A program made the translations under genes and the position numbers. The notes under the pieces were generated by a model. It saw only the letters and a program-made list of their open reading frames with translations. It made no database searches and had not been told where the DNA came from. DNA of 54,463 nt from Phycisphaerales bacterium (GTDB lineage Bacteria; Planctomycetota; Phycisphaerae; Phycisphaerales; UBA1924). Numbering within the stretch: position 1 is the stretch's first letter; every line of letters begins with the position of its first letter. The DNA lies in contig JADYYE010000164.1 of NCBI GenBank assembly GCA_020853815.1, positions 1 to 54,463 of the forward strand, written 5' to 3'. Shown in pieces: positions 46,646 through 54,393 of this stretch.

Positions 46646-46749
46646 CGGTTAGTACCCGCTTATCACCGCCGCCGTGCGCACCAAAGTGTCCGTGTTTTTG
46701 GCCGTTTTCAAGATTTCCGAAAAAAATCTCCGCGTGACCTCGCCCCGCG
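46646..46749 (+). repeat. 104-bp dispersed repeat, copy B
   Basis: Ungapped match of 84/104 to the minus strand of 1-104, from CGGTTAGT to CCCCGCG. It contains CCGTGCGCACCAAAGTGTCC and CCGAAAAAAATCT. CCGTGCGCAC includes the palindrome GTGCGCAC. Confidence 0.8.
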
Positions 46750-46805
46750 CGCAACCCCCTCCCCGGCCTTGGTTTCCTGCCTTTCCCATTGCCCATTCCC
46801 CATTG

Positions 46806-46851
46806 CCTAGTGCCCGCTTACCACCGCCTCCGTGCGCACCAGAGTGTCCGT
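46806..46851 (+). repeat. Partial copy C of the 104-bp repeat
   Basis: It matches the first half of copies A and B (CTAGTGCCCGCTTACCACCG, then CCGTGCGCACCAGAGTGTCC), then diverges into CTCTGTGGAGAG. Lying 57 bp after copy B, it suggests tandem duplication with truncation. Confidence 0.7.
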
Positions 46852-46909
46852 CGGCCCCTCTGTGGAGAGACCACGCGGAGGACCACCATGCCGACCCAGC
46901 CACTTCCAA

Positions 46910-46937
46910 ATGCCGAATCACGAATGCCGAATGCCGG
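46910..46937 (+). repeat. AATGCCG heptamer repeat, copy 1
   Basis: A short run of AATGCCG/AATCACG heptamers. Its 28 bases are identical to the reverse complement of 50656-50683. Both sites lie in gene-free DNA. Confidence 0.7.
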
Positions 46938-46998
46938 TCCCATCCATCCTCCCGCTCGCCCTTGCCTTCCCCCTTTCTCCCGCCTGCAATTCTCACCC

Positions 46999-48186
46999 AT
47001 GACCGTTCCCCGACACGACATCGCCTGCCGCGCCGCCCAACACCTCGCCCGCCGCGCCGACCTCTCGTCCCTCGCCTGCGTCGTCGGCTTCGACGGCTTC
47101 ATCGACACCATCATCAAGGTCGTCGACCGCCGCCGAACCATGGCCATGGACGACTACGCGCCCATCGACACCATCGAGCAGTTCGCCCTCCGCGCCGCCG
47201 CCGCCGCCGGAAAGAGCACCAACATCGAGCTCGTCGACACCGAAGATCGCTTCGGCGGCAACGGCCCGCTCCTGGCCAGCGGAATCGCCCGCCTCGGCCC
47301 CCGCGTCACCTACGTCGGCGCCGTCGGCGCCGAGTCCTCACCCACCACGCTCCACCCGCTCTTCGCCGAGCTCGCGCGCCGTTGCGATCGCGTCGTCCCC
47401 GTCGCGCCCCCCGCCCACACCGACGCGCTCGAGTTCCGCGACGGCAAGATCATGCTGGGCAAGACCCGCAACATCCAATCCGTCACCTGGGAGCTGCTGA
47501 AAGAACGCATCGGCCTCGCCGCCCTGCGCCAGCTTCTCGATCGCGCCTCGCTCCTTGGCATGGTCAACTGGGTCATGATGGGCGGCGCGGAGACCATCTG
47601 GCGCGGCCTCTTGCGCGAGGTCTTCCCCTCCATCTCCCCGTCACGCAGCGCGACCGCCATCACCCGCCGCGTCTTCATCGACCTCTGCGACCCCGCCAAA
47701 CGCCTCGATTCCGACATCACCCGCGCCCTCTCGCTCCTCCGCGAGATGAACGACCTCGTCCCCGTCACGCTCGGCCTGAACCTCGCCGAGGCCGAACGCA
47801 TCGCCAGCGTCCTCCGCGTTGACGCCTTCACCGGCCCATCCAACCAGAGCCTCGGCGCCGCCGTGCGCCACGCCGCGGAAGTCCTGCAGCACGCCACGGG
47901 CCTCGAGTGCGTCGCCATCCATCCGCGCGAGGGCGCCGCCGCCGCCGACCGTTCCGGCGTCTCCGCCTGGTTCGACGGCCCGTTCACGCTCTCGCCCCGC
48001 CTCTCCACCGGCGCGGGCGATCACTTCAACGCCGGCTTCAGCTTCGCCCAGACCATCGGCCTTTCGCTCGACGAATGCCTGGCCGTCGGCTGCGCCGTCA
48101 GCGGCGCGTACGTCCGCGACGCCGATTCCCCGACCCTCGACCGACTCACCGGATTCCTGCGCGAGCTGCCGGAACCCGAGAAATAA
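46999..48186 (+). CDS. PfkB-family carbohydrate kinase
   Basis: A 395-residue ribokinase-fold sugar kinase. It opens with CVVGFDGFIDTIIKVVD (a substrate-binding Asp pair), then FGGNGPLLASGIARLG and VTYVGAVGAESS. The C-terminal PfkB signature LSTGAGDHFNAGFSF (about 338-352) holds the anion hole GAGD with the catalytic Asp. The spacer between these parts is longer than in fructokinases, and no sugar can be assigned. Start ATG 46999 has AATTCT 5 nt upstream, similar to but not matching the TANNNT rule. It precedes the ALDH-rpiA pair by 218 bp and may be co-regulated with them. Confidence 0.85.
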   Translation: MTVPRHDIACRAAQHLARRADLSSLACVVGFDGFIDTIIKVVDRRRTMAMDDYAPIDTIEQFALRAAAAAGKSTNIELVDTEDRFGGNGPLLASGIARLGPRVTYVGAVGAESSPTTLHPLFAELARRCDRVVPVAPPAHTDALEFRDGKIMLGKTRNIQSVTWELLKERIGLAALRQLLDRASLLGMVNWVMMGGAETIWRGLLREVFPSISPSRSATAITRRVFIDLCDPAKRLDSDITRALSLLREMNDLVPVTLGLNLAEAERIASVLRVDAFTGPSNQSLGAAVRHAAEVLQHATGLECVAIHPREGAAAADRSGVSAWFDGPFTLSPRLSTGAGDHFNAGFSFAQTIGLSLDECLAVGCAVSGAYVRDADSPTLDRLTGFLRELPEPEK

Positions 48187-48404
48187 TCAGAGAGTCACGA
48201 AGTCACGAAGTCGGAGAGTGCCGAGACCCAAACACACATGCTCGTTCCATTTGAACGCGGCACTCACCCCAGCCAACAGGAAATGAAAGTCGGATTGATC
48301 CGCTCCCCGTCCGTTCTCCCGCGTTTTTCTCCGTGCTCTCCGCGAACTCCGCGGTGAATCCGCTTCGCCCTTCCGGTCAATGATCCCAGGCCAAAGGAGT
48401 TTCA
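48187..48404. other. 218-bp gap with CACAGAG-family remnants
   Basis: It contains a small GTCACGAA repeat (AGAGTCACGAAGTCACGAAG, about 48191-48210). Near 48330-48356 it has TCTCCGTGCTCTCCGCGAAC and CTCCGCGGTGAA, similar to the minus strand of the 138-bp repeats at 226-612. The end supplies the SD AAAGGAG for the next gene. No gene is seen. Confidence 0.55.
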
Positions 48405-49961
48405 ATGAACGTCAAGCAGATCCTCGAATCCCTCGGCCTGGACAAGCACCCGCGCGTCGTGCTCGGCCGCGATCCCGGCCCGGGCTACGCCATGACCGAA
48501 AACCCCGCGACCGGCGAGCCTCTCGCCTGGGTCAAGCTCGACGACGCGGCCGCCTATGAAAAGGAAGCCGCCGGCGCCGTGGAGTCCTTCAAGGCCTGGC
48601 GCGAGGTCCCCGCGCCCGTGCGCGGCCAGGTCGTCCGCGCCATCGGCGACGCCCTCCGCGCCAAGCGTGACGCGCTCGGCGCGCTGGTCTCGCTCGAGGT
48701 CGGCAAGATCCTCGCCGAGGGCGTCGGCGAGGTGCAGGAGTCGATCGACATCGCCGACTTTGCCGTCGGCCTCTCGCGCCAGCTCTACGGCATGACGATG
48801 CCCAGCGAGCGCCGGCGCCACCGCATCCAGGAAACCTGGCACCCGCTCGGCCCCATCGGTGTCATCACCGCCTTCAACTTCCCCAACGCCGTCTGGGCAT
48901 GGAACGCGATGGTCGCGGCGGTCTGCGGCGACACCATCCTCTGGAAGCCGAGCCTCATGGCGACGCTCACCGCGATCGCGACCAACTCGATCGCGGCCCA
49001 GGTCGCCGAGTCAATGGGGCACCCCGGCGTCTTCCGCCTGGTGATCGGCGCCGACGATGTGGTCGGCCATCGCCTGGTCGCGGACAAGCGCGTGCCGTTG
49101 ATCTCGGCGACCGGCTCATGCCGCATGGGCAGGGCCGTCGGCGCCGCCGTCGCGCAGCGCATCGGGCGCACGCTGCTGGAACTGGGCGGCAACAACGCCG
49201 TCATCGTCGAGCCCAGCGCCGACCTGGACCTGGCCCTGCGCGCGATCACGTTCTCCGCCGTCGGCACCGCGGGCCAGCGCTGCACCACCACGCGCCGCAT
49301 GATCGTCCACGAATCCATCGCCGATGCGTTCGTCGCGCGCCTCGCCGCGGCGTATCGCACCATCAAGATCGGCGATCCCCTGGCCGAGGGCACGCTCGTC
49401 GGCCCGCTCGTCAACGCCCGCGCCGTCGAGGGATACCACCACGCCGTCGCCGAGGCGATCAGGCAGGGCGGCACGCTGGTCTGCGGCGGGAAGGCCGCCA
49501 AGCCCGCGGGACTTGCGGGACATGCGGGCCACGCGGGCCACGCGGGCCACGCGGGCCACTTCGTCGAGCCCACCATCATCCGCGCCCCGGCGAGCAACCG
49601 CCTCCCGATCTCCGACGACGAGACCTTCGCGCCGATCCTCTATGTCTTCACCTACAAGGACCTCGACGACGCGATCGCGATGAACAACCGCGTCGAGCAG
49701 GGCCTCTCCTCGGCCATCCTCACCAACGACGTCCGCTCGATGGAGCGCTTCATCGGGCCGGCGGGCACCGACTGCGGCCTGGCCTATGTCAACCTCGCCA
49801 CCAGCGGCGCGGAGATCGGCGGCGCGTTCGGCGGCGAGAAGGAAACCGGCGGCGGGCGCGAGTCCGGGTCGGATTCGTGGAAGGCGTACATGCGCCGCCA
49901 GACGGCTACGATCAACGGGGGTAGGGAGCTCTCGCTTGCACAGGGGATTCGCTTTGAATGA
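48405..49961 (+). CDS. amaB: ALDH7-type aldehyde dehydrogenase (probable L-piperidine-6-carboxylate dehydrogenase)
   Basis: A 518-residue NAD(P)-dependent aldehyde dehydrogenase. The pieces WHPLGPIGVITAFNFPNAVW, LLELGGNNAVIVEP (general-base Glu), and TAGQRCTTTRR (nucleophile Cys, about 294-304) match the ALDH7/antiquitin group. That group oxidises alpha-aminoadipate semialdehyde (piperidine-6-carboxylate) in lysine breakdown. Specificity is inferred from the group. An unusual Gly-His-Ala insert (about 368-385, HAGHAGHAGHAGH) is coded by six 9-bp units (49506-49559), four of them perfect, on a surface loop before FVEPTII. SD AAAGGAG precedes the ATG. Its stop overlaps the start of rpiA. Confidence 0.85.
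   Translation: MNVKQILESLGLDKHPRVVLGRDPGPGYAMTENPATGEPLAWVKLDDAAAYEKEAAGAVESFKAWREVPAPVRGQVVRAIGDALRAKRDALGALVSLEVGKILAEGVGEVQESIDIADFAVGLSRQLYGMTMPSERRRHRIQETWHPLGPIGVITAFNFPNAVWAWNAMVAAVCGDTILWKPSLMATLTAIATNSIAAQVAESMGHPGVFRLVIGADDVVGHRLVADKRVPLISATGSCRMGRAVGAAVAQRIGRTLLELGGNNAVIVEPSADLDLALRAITFSAVGTAGQRCTTTRRMIVHESIADAFVARLAAAYRTIKIGDPLAEGTLVGPLVNARAVEGYHHAVAEAIRQGGTLVCGGKAAKPAGLAGHAGHAGHAGHAGHFVEPTIIRAPASNRLPISDDETFAPILYVFTYKDLDDAIAMNNRVEQGLSSAILTNDVRSMERFIGPAGTDCGLAYVNLATSGAEIGGAFGGEKETGGGRESGSDSWKAYMRRQTATINGGRELSLAQGIRFE
49506..49559 (+). repeat. Six 9-bp units (GCGGGCCAC) inside the ALDH gene
   Basis: Units start at 49506, 49515, 49524, 49533, 49542 and 49551. The last four are perfect GCGGGCCAC and the first two are one or a few bases off. 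They encode Ala-Gly-His repeats in frame, so unit gain or loss does not break the gene. Confidence 0.85.
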
Positions 49962-50652
49962 GCCAAGACTCGACGACGCCCTCGCCAAGGAGGCCGTCGC
50001 TCCGATCCAGTCGGGCATGGTCGTCGGCCTTGGGACCGGCAAGACCGCGTCGCGCGCGATCCTGGCGCTGGCCGACCGCGTGCGCGACGAGCGCCTCGAG
50101 ATCAACTGCGTGGCGACCAGCCACGTCACCGACACGCTCGCCCGCGCCCACCGCCTGAACCTCATCGACTTCACGCTGATCGAGCGCGTCGACTATTCGT
50201 TCGACGGCGCCGACGAGGTCGACGGGCAGATGCGCATGATCAAGGGCCAGCACGGCGCGTTCGTCCGCGAGCGCCTGGTGGCCCGCGCGTCGCAGAAGCG
50301 CATCTACATCATCGACGAGAACAAGCTCGTCGAGAAGCTCGGGCAGCGCGCGGCGCTCCCCATCGCCGTCATGCCCTGGGCCCTGGCCTCGATCCGCGCG
50401 GACCTGCGCGACATGGGGCTCAACGGCGTGGTGCGCCGCACCATGGACGGGAGCCTGTTCATCTCCGACGGCGCGCAGCTCGTGCTCGACGTCATGGTGG
50501 GCGACCGCGACCCCGAGGAACTGGCCGACTCGCTCGACCACATCCCGGGCGTGATCGACCACGGCCTGTTCCTGACCGAGGCCGACGAGGTGCTCGTCCA
50601 CGCCGGCGACGGCACGGTGCGACGCATGACGCGGAGCGAGGTCAGGGCGTAA
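49954..50652 (+). CDS. rpiA: Ribose-5-phosphate isomerase A
   Basis: Interconverts ribose-5-phosphate and ribulose-5-phosphate in the pentose phosphate pathway. The 232-residue protein shows VVGLGTGKTASRAILAL, VATSHVTDTLA, the active-site segment VDYSFDGADEVDGQMRMIKG and HGAFVRERLVA (RpiA catalytic Asp/Lys region). VMPWALASI and NGVVRRTMDGSLFISD also match. The TTG at 49954 is preferred, with AGGGG 8 nt upstream, giving an overlap of 8 bp with the ALDH stop. An ATG at 49958 is in a different frame. Translation is likely coupled to ALDH. Confidence 0.92.
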   Translation: MNEPRLDDALAKEAVAPIQSGMVVGLGTGKTASRAILALADRVRDERLEINCVATSHVTDTLARAHRLNLIDFTLIERVDYSFDGADEVDGQMRMIKGQHGAFVRERLVARASQKRIYIIDENKLVEKLGQRAALPIAVMPWALASIRADLRDMGLNGVVRRTMDGSLFISDGAQLVLDVMVGDRDPEELADSLDHIPGVIDHGLFLTEADEVLVHAGDGTVRRMTRSEVRA

Positions 50653-50655
50653 GCA

Positions 50656-50683
50656 CCGGCATTCGGCATTCGTGATTCGGCAT
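50656..50683 (-). repeat. AATGCCG heptamer repeat, copy 2
   Basis: Exact reverse complement of 46910-46937, placed just after rpiA. No gene runs through it. Because it sits at a gene end in the opposite orientation to copy 1, a terminator or a structural role is possible, but the T-run needed is absent. Confidence 0.7.
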
Positions 50684-50773
50684 GCGGGACATCAGCGGAT
50701 GACACCCGCGATGCACGGACCCGGAAGCGGTTCCCGGGCACGAAATCGTCCTTCCGCCAATCGCCGTCTTTCC

Positions 50774-50779
50774 TACGAT
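50774..50779 (+). promoter_or_regulatory. TACGAT -10 box of the trmB-queC-queE operon
   Basis: TACGAT ends 5 nt before GTG 50785, so the operon starts leaderless. No other box is seen before queC or queE. Confidence 0.6.
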
Positions 50780-50784
50780 TCCCC

Positions 50785-51531
50785 GTGTCATTCAACCTTG
50801 GACATGATCGCCCGCTGGACGTTGCGCCGGGAGTTGTCGGGGTTTCCGAGCAGGAACTGCCGCCCTTGCCCGATGACGCGTTCGGCTCGCCCGAGGCCCG
50901 CGAGCGGGCGCGCGTCGACCCGCGCGCGTGGTTCGCGCGACCCGCGCTCCCCTTCGAGATCGAGGTGGGCTGCGGCAAGGGCTCGTTCGCGCTCGAGCAA
51001 TCGCGCGCCTACCCCGACGTGAACCTCCTGGCGATCGAGTGGGCGGGCGAGTTCTATGCGTACACGGCCGATCGGATCCGGCGCGCGGGGCGCGGGAACG
51101 TCCGCGTGCTGCACGCCGACGCCGTGGAGTTTCTCCGCTGGCGCGTGGCGTCGTCGATCGCGGGCGTGGTGCATCTCTATTTCAGCGATCCGTGGCCCAA
51201 GACGCGGCATCACAAGCGGCGCGTCGTGCAGGATCGGTTTCTGGGCGAGGCGTGGCGCGTGCTGGTGCCGGGCGGCGAGCTGCGGATCGTCACGGATCAC
51301 GACGAATACTGGGCGTGGATGGAGACGTACTTTGCACGCTGGACCGATACGACCGGCGGCGTGGGGAACGGCGAAGCGCTGGTCGGGCGCGCGGGCGCGC
51401 CGTGTGAGCGGCGCGCGTTCACGCCCGCGGCGTGGGTGACCGAGGGCTCGCTGGTGGGCACGAACTACGAACGCAAGATGTGCGGCGAGGAAAAGCGGCC
51501 GCACTCGATCACGCTGGTGAAGCGGGCATGA
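50785..51531 (+). CDS. trmB: tRNA (guanine46-N7)-methyltransferase
   Basis: A 248-residue SAM-dependent enzyme that makes m7G46 in tRNA variable loops. The SAM-binding segment [16 protein letters not shown] is at about 59-74. [19 protein letters not shown] and the TrmB hallmark [18 protein letters not shown] (about 133-150) follow, then [21 protein letters not shown]-terminal TNYERK motif completes the family set. An N-terminal extension of about 45 residues and a loop insert (about 195-215) make it slightly long. GTG 50785 follows from the TACGAT box. It is first in an operon with queC and queE, uniting two tRNA-modification functions. Confidence 0.95.
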   Translation: MSFNLGHDRPLDVAPGVVGVSEQELPPLPDDAFGSPEARERARVDPRAWFARPALPFEIEVGCGKGSFALEQSRAYPDVNLLAIEWAGEFYAYTADRIRRAGRGNVRVLHADAVEFLRWRVASSIAGVVHLYFSDPWPKTRHHKRRVVQDRFLGEAWRVLVPGGELRIVTDHDEYWAWMETYFARWTDTTGGVGNGEALVGRAGAPCERRAFTPAAWVTEGSLVGTNYERKMCGEEKRPHSITLVKRA

Positions 51532-52343
51532 AGAGCGCGGTTGTCTTGGTTTCGGGCGGGCTTGACAGCGCGGTGGCGCTGGCGGTCGCGCGCCGCGATG
51601 TCGGGGCACGAGCGGAAGCCGCGGGCGGCGCGCACCACGCGATTCACGCGATTCACGCGCTCTCGATCGACTACGGGCAGCGGCATCGCGTGGAGCTCGA
51701 CGCGGCGCGGAGTGTCGCGGCGTCGATGGGCGCGTCGCACCGCGTGATCACGCTCGATCTGCGCGCGGTCGGGGGCTCGGCGCTGACCGCCGCGATCGAC
51801 GTGCCCAAGGACCGCGACGCCGGCGAGCTCTCGCACGGCATTCCGATCACGTACGTCCCGGCGCGCAACCTCACGTTTCTCTCGATCGCGCTCGGATATG
51901 CCGAGGTGCTGGGCTCGCGCGATCTCTACATCGGCGTGAACGCGGTCGATTACTCGGGCTATCCCGATTGCCGCCCGGAGTTCATCGAGGCGTTTCAGCA
52001 CACCGCGAATCTCGCGACCAAGGCGGGCGTGGAGGACCACGAGGCGCGCGCGCGCGGCTTTGCGATCCACACGCCGCTGATGAAGCTGGCGAAGCCGGAG
52101 ATCATCCGGCTGGGGCTATCGCTGGGCGTGGACTTTTCGCTGACGACGAGCTGCTATGACCCCGACGGCGCGGGCCGCGCGTGCGGGCGGTGCGACAGTT
52201 GCCAGATCCGGCGTCGCGGCTTTCTTGACGCGGGCGAGCCGGACCCGACGATCTATGCACCGAGCGCCGCTGTCGAGAGAACTGAAGGCGCGACCAAGGG
52301 CGGCGCGAACTCGCGACATCCGGGCCGGAGCTCGGGCACATGA
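51528..52343 (+). CDS. queC: 7-cyano-7-deazaguanine (preQ0) synthase
   Basis: Forms preQ0 from 7-carboxy-7-deazaguanine with ATP and ammonia, in queuosine biosynthesis. The 271-residue protein has the PP-loop [14 protein letters not shown] (about 4-17), [28 protein letters not shown], and a zinc site [17 protein letters not shown] (four Cys) near the C-terminus. An in-frame insert [10 protein letters not shown] (about 35-44), coded by 9-bp repeats, precedes SIDYGQ. Start ATG 51528 overlaps the trmB stop (ATGA). The roughly 30-residue tail is polar. It is translationally coupled on both sides. Confidence 0.94.
   Translation: MKSAVVLVSGGLDSAVALAVARRDVGARAEAAGGAHHAIHAIHALSIDYGQRHRVELDAARSVAASMGASHRVITLDLRAVGGSALTAAIDVPKDRDAGELSHGIPITYVPARNLTFLSIALGYAEVLGSRDLYIGVNAVDYSGYPDCRPEFIEAFQHTANLATKAGVEDHEARARGFAIHTPLMKLAKPEIIRLGLSLGVDFSLTTSCYDPDGAGRACGRCDSCQIRRRGFLDAGEPDPTIYAPSAAVERTEGATKGGANSRHPGRSSGT
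51630..51656 (+). repeat. Three 9-bp units (GCGATTCAC) inside queC
   Basis: Units at 51630 (imperfect, GCGCACCAC), 51639 and 51648 (both GCGATTCAC). They encode His-His-Ala-Ile-His-Ala in frame within the loop before SIDYGQ. Confidence 0.7.
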
Positions 52344-53065
52344 AGTCCGATTCGCTTCCGATCAGCGAGACATTCACGAGCATCCAGGGCGAGGGGATGC
52401 TGGCGGGCGTGCCGTCGTTCTTCGTGCGTGTGAGCGGGTGCAACCTGCGTTGCGCGTGGTGCGACACGCCGTATGCGAGCTGGAAGCCGGAGCACACGAC
52501 GCGCTCGATCGGGTCGTTGCTTGATGAAGCGGCCGCGTCGCGCGTCGCGCACGCGGTGCTGACGGGCGGCGAGCCGATGATGTTCGACGCGATCGAGGAA
52601 TTGGCCGCGGGTCTGCGGGCGCGGGGCCTTCACATCACGATCGAGACGGCCGGCACGATCGATCGGAGCGTCGCGTGCGATCTCATGAGCATCAGCCCGA
52701 AGCTGGCCACTTCCACGCCGAGCGAGGGCGACGAGCGCGACCCGGGCGGGAGCTGGCGGAAGCTCCACGAGTCGCGCCGGATCAATCTCGAAGTGCTGCG
52801 CGGGCTGGTGGCGCGGTACGCGGAGCACCAGCTGAAATTCGTCGTGCGCGGCGGGGGCGAACTGCGGAATGATGTTCGCGAGATCGAACAGCTCCTGGCC
52901 TCGATGGGTGGCGTGCGGCCCGGCCGCGTGCTGCTGATGCCCGAGGGAGTGAGCGTGCCGTCTCGCGAGACGCAGCAGGAGATCGTCTCCGTTTGCATCG
53001 AGCGCGGGTGGCGCTATTGCCCGCGGCTGCACATTGAGATCTTTGGGAACCGACGCGGGACGTGA
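52340..53065 (+). CDS. queE: 7-carboxy-7-deazaguanine synthase (radical SAM)
   Basis: Radical SAM enzyme making 7-carboxy-7-deazaguanine from 6-carboxytetrahydropterin, just upstream of QueC in queuosine biosynthesis. The N-terminus [20 protein letters not shown] is followed by the cluster motif [10 protein letters not shown] (CxxxCxxC, about 34-43). TGGEPMM and IETAGTI follow, and the C-terminus is [13 protein letters not shown]. 241 residues, near family size. ATG overlaps the queC stop (ATGA), so it is coupled. A 75-bp heptamer array starts at its stop. Confidence 0.94.
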   Translation: MKSDSLPISETFTSIQGEGMLAGVPSFFVRVSGCNLRCAWCDTPYASWKPEHTTRSIGSLLDEAAASRVAHAVLTGGEPMMFDAIEELAAGLRARGLHITIETAGTIDRSVACDLMSISPKLATSTPSEGDERDPGGSWRKLHESRRINLEVLRGLVARYAEHQLKFVVRGGGELRNDVREIEQLLASMGGVRPGRVLLMPEGVSVPSRETQQEIVSVCIERGWRYCPRLHIEIFGNRRGT

Positions 53066-53140
53066 GTCGGGAGTCGTGAGTCGCGAGTCGTGAGTCGTGA
53101 GTCGTGAGTCGTGAGTCGTGAGTCGTGAGTCGTGAGTCGT
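53064..53140 (+). repeat. Heptamer satellite GAGTCGT, 11 units
   Basis: Eleven consecutive 7-bp units, starting GAGTCGG, GAGTCGT, GAGTCGC and then eight perfect GAGTCGT. It begins at the last base pair of queE's stop codon (TGA 53063-53065) and lies 138 bp before the ITPase start, outside any gene. Confidence 0.92.
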
Positions 53141-53267
53141 TTGAAATCGTCCATCAGTACTTCAGACTTCGTCCCACGCACTCGAAGTCCGCCATTTGGC
53201 CATTTGTGTCATCCGTTGCCAGTCTCTGGATTTCCCCATGCCCACTCGCTGCGGCTGGTATCCGCTC

Positions 53268-53273
53268 TAAACT
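53268..53273 (+). promoter_or_regulatory. TAAACT -10 box of the ITPase gene
   Basis: TAAACT ends 5 nt before ATG 53279 and sets the start of this gene over upstream ATGs. Confidence 0.55.
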
Positions 53274-53278
53274 CACCC

Positions 53279-54013
53279 ATGCTCGAACTCGTCCTGGCCA
53301 CCGGCAACCCGCACAAGGTTGAAGAGCTCCGCGCGATTTTCGCTTCGATCCCCGAGGCGGGCCCGCACGCACTGGGGCTCAGGGTGATCGGCCTGAAGGA
53401 CCTGCCCGGGCACGAGCGCTTCCACGAGCCCAAGGAAACCGGCACGACGTTCGAGCAGAACGCCTCGATCAAGGCGATGTCGTACGCGGTGCAGACCGGG
53501 CGCATCTGCCTGGCCGACGATTCGGGCCTCGAGGTGGACGCGTTGAACAAGCGGCCCGGCGTCATCAGCTCGCACTACTGCACGCACGGCGAGGAAACCG
53601 GGCTGTCGCGCGAGGTGCGCGACCAGGCCAACAACAACCGCGTGCTGTTCGAGCTGCAGGGCGTGCCGATGATGGGGCGCGGCGCGCGGTTCGTGTGCGT
53701 GATCGCGCTGGCCGAGCCTTTCCTGCCCGGCGAGGCGCGATTGCTCGCGCGGGTGCGCGGCGAATTCGAGGGGCGGATCGGCCTGCCCGCGAGCGAGACG
53801 GACGATTCCTCGCTCGCCGTACCGCGGGGGAGCAACGGCTTCGGGTACGACCCCTTGTTCCTTGCGGCGCCGGAGTTCTCGCGCACCGGCGCGGAGCTTT
53901 CGCCCGCGGAAAAGAACTCGCTCAGCCATCGAGCAAACGCGGCACGACTGCTCGTACCGCGTCTGCGCGCCCTCTTCTCAGACGGCGCCTCTCTCTCCGG
54001 CAGCGGGATGTAG
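53279..54013 (+). CDS. rdgB: RdgB/HAM1-family XTP/dITP pyrophosphatase
   Basis: Housecleaning enzyme that hydrolyses ITP, XTP and dITP to monophosphates. The 244-residue protein begins LVLATGNPHKVEELRAIF (the family start LATxNxxK). TTFEQNASIKAMSYA and CLADDSGLEVDALN (metal-binding acidic site), then GSNGFGYDPLFL and EKNSLSHRANAA follow. It is longer than the E. coli enzyme (197) because of loops at about 20-35 and 95-120 (FELQGVPMMGRG). The start is chosen by the box and by LVLATGN. Confidence 0.92.
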   Translation: MLELVLATGNPHKVEELRAIFASIPEAGPHALGLRVIGLKDLPGHERFHEPKETGTTFEQNASIKAMSYAVQTGRICLADDSGLEVDALNKRPGVISSHYCTHGEETGLSREVRDQANNNRVLFELQGVPMMGRGARFVCVIALAEPFLPGEARLLARVRGEFEGRIGLPASETDDSSLAVPRGSNGFGYDPLFLAAPEFSRTGAELSPAEKNSLSHRANAARLLVPRLRALFSDGASLSGSGM

Positions 54014-54393
54014 ACAAACCAGCCACCGATGTCTCACGAGTCCGCCACACCACCGGCGGGCTCGTGTTCGGAAAACCTCGGACGCCGCGTTGACGGCGTG
54101 CGAGATTGCGGGGCCCTGTGGCGGGCGATTTCGGCCCCGCGTATCCGGGCGATCTCCGCGAGCTTGCGCTCGCTGCGTCTTCGCCCGGGGGTGGGTCGAA
54201 GGTCGGGGCGGCCCCAGGGGGAGGGTCGCGAGGATTCACGCACTCGCCGCCGGAGCCCGACCGATGGGAGGGTCATCTCTTCTCAAATGCCCCTTCCACA
54301 CTGAGATAGACGCCCGAGAGCTCTCCACGCGCGCGATCGCTCGGTATTTTGAGACCGCCCGATCGAGGGCCGAACGGGTGAAGGAGCGAGGTA
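54014..54393. other. 380-bp gap after the ITPase gene, nothing recognised
   Basis: GC-rich sequence with several short stems (CTCGCTGCG, CCGGCGGGCTCG). A 67-codon open frame (54106-54309, GDFGPAYPGDLRELALA) is not a family I know and has no SD or box, so I do not call it. No tRNA or rRNA structure was recognised. Confidence 0.45.

Larger units (their letters stand above)
46419..46998. other. 580-bp repeat-only gap
   Basis: No gene is recognised. Contents in order: CACCACCAAGAGCC-type phrase (about 46518), C/T-rich sequence, CCCCATT heptamers (about 46609-46636), 104-bp element copy B, more CCCATT words (46785-46806), partial copy C, CTCTGTGGAGAGACC, and AATGCCG heptamers (46910-46937). The same families occur, in opposite orientation, at 1-660. 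Some frames are open by chance. Confidence 0.65.

Noticed and set aside
54014-54393. RNA gene or small protein after the ITPase gene
   Set aside because: No tRNA cloverleaf or known ncRNA core was identified. The short open frames lack an SD, promoter box or family match.
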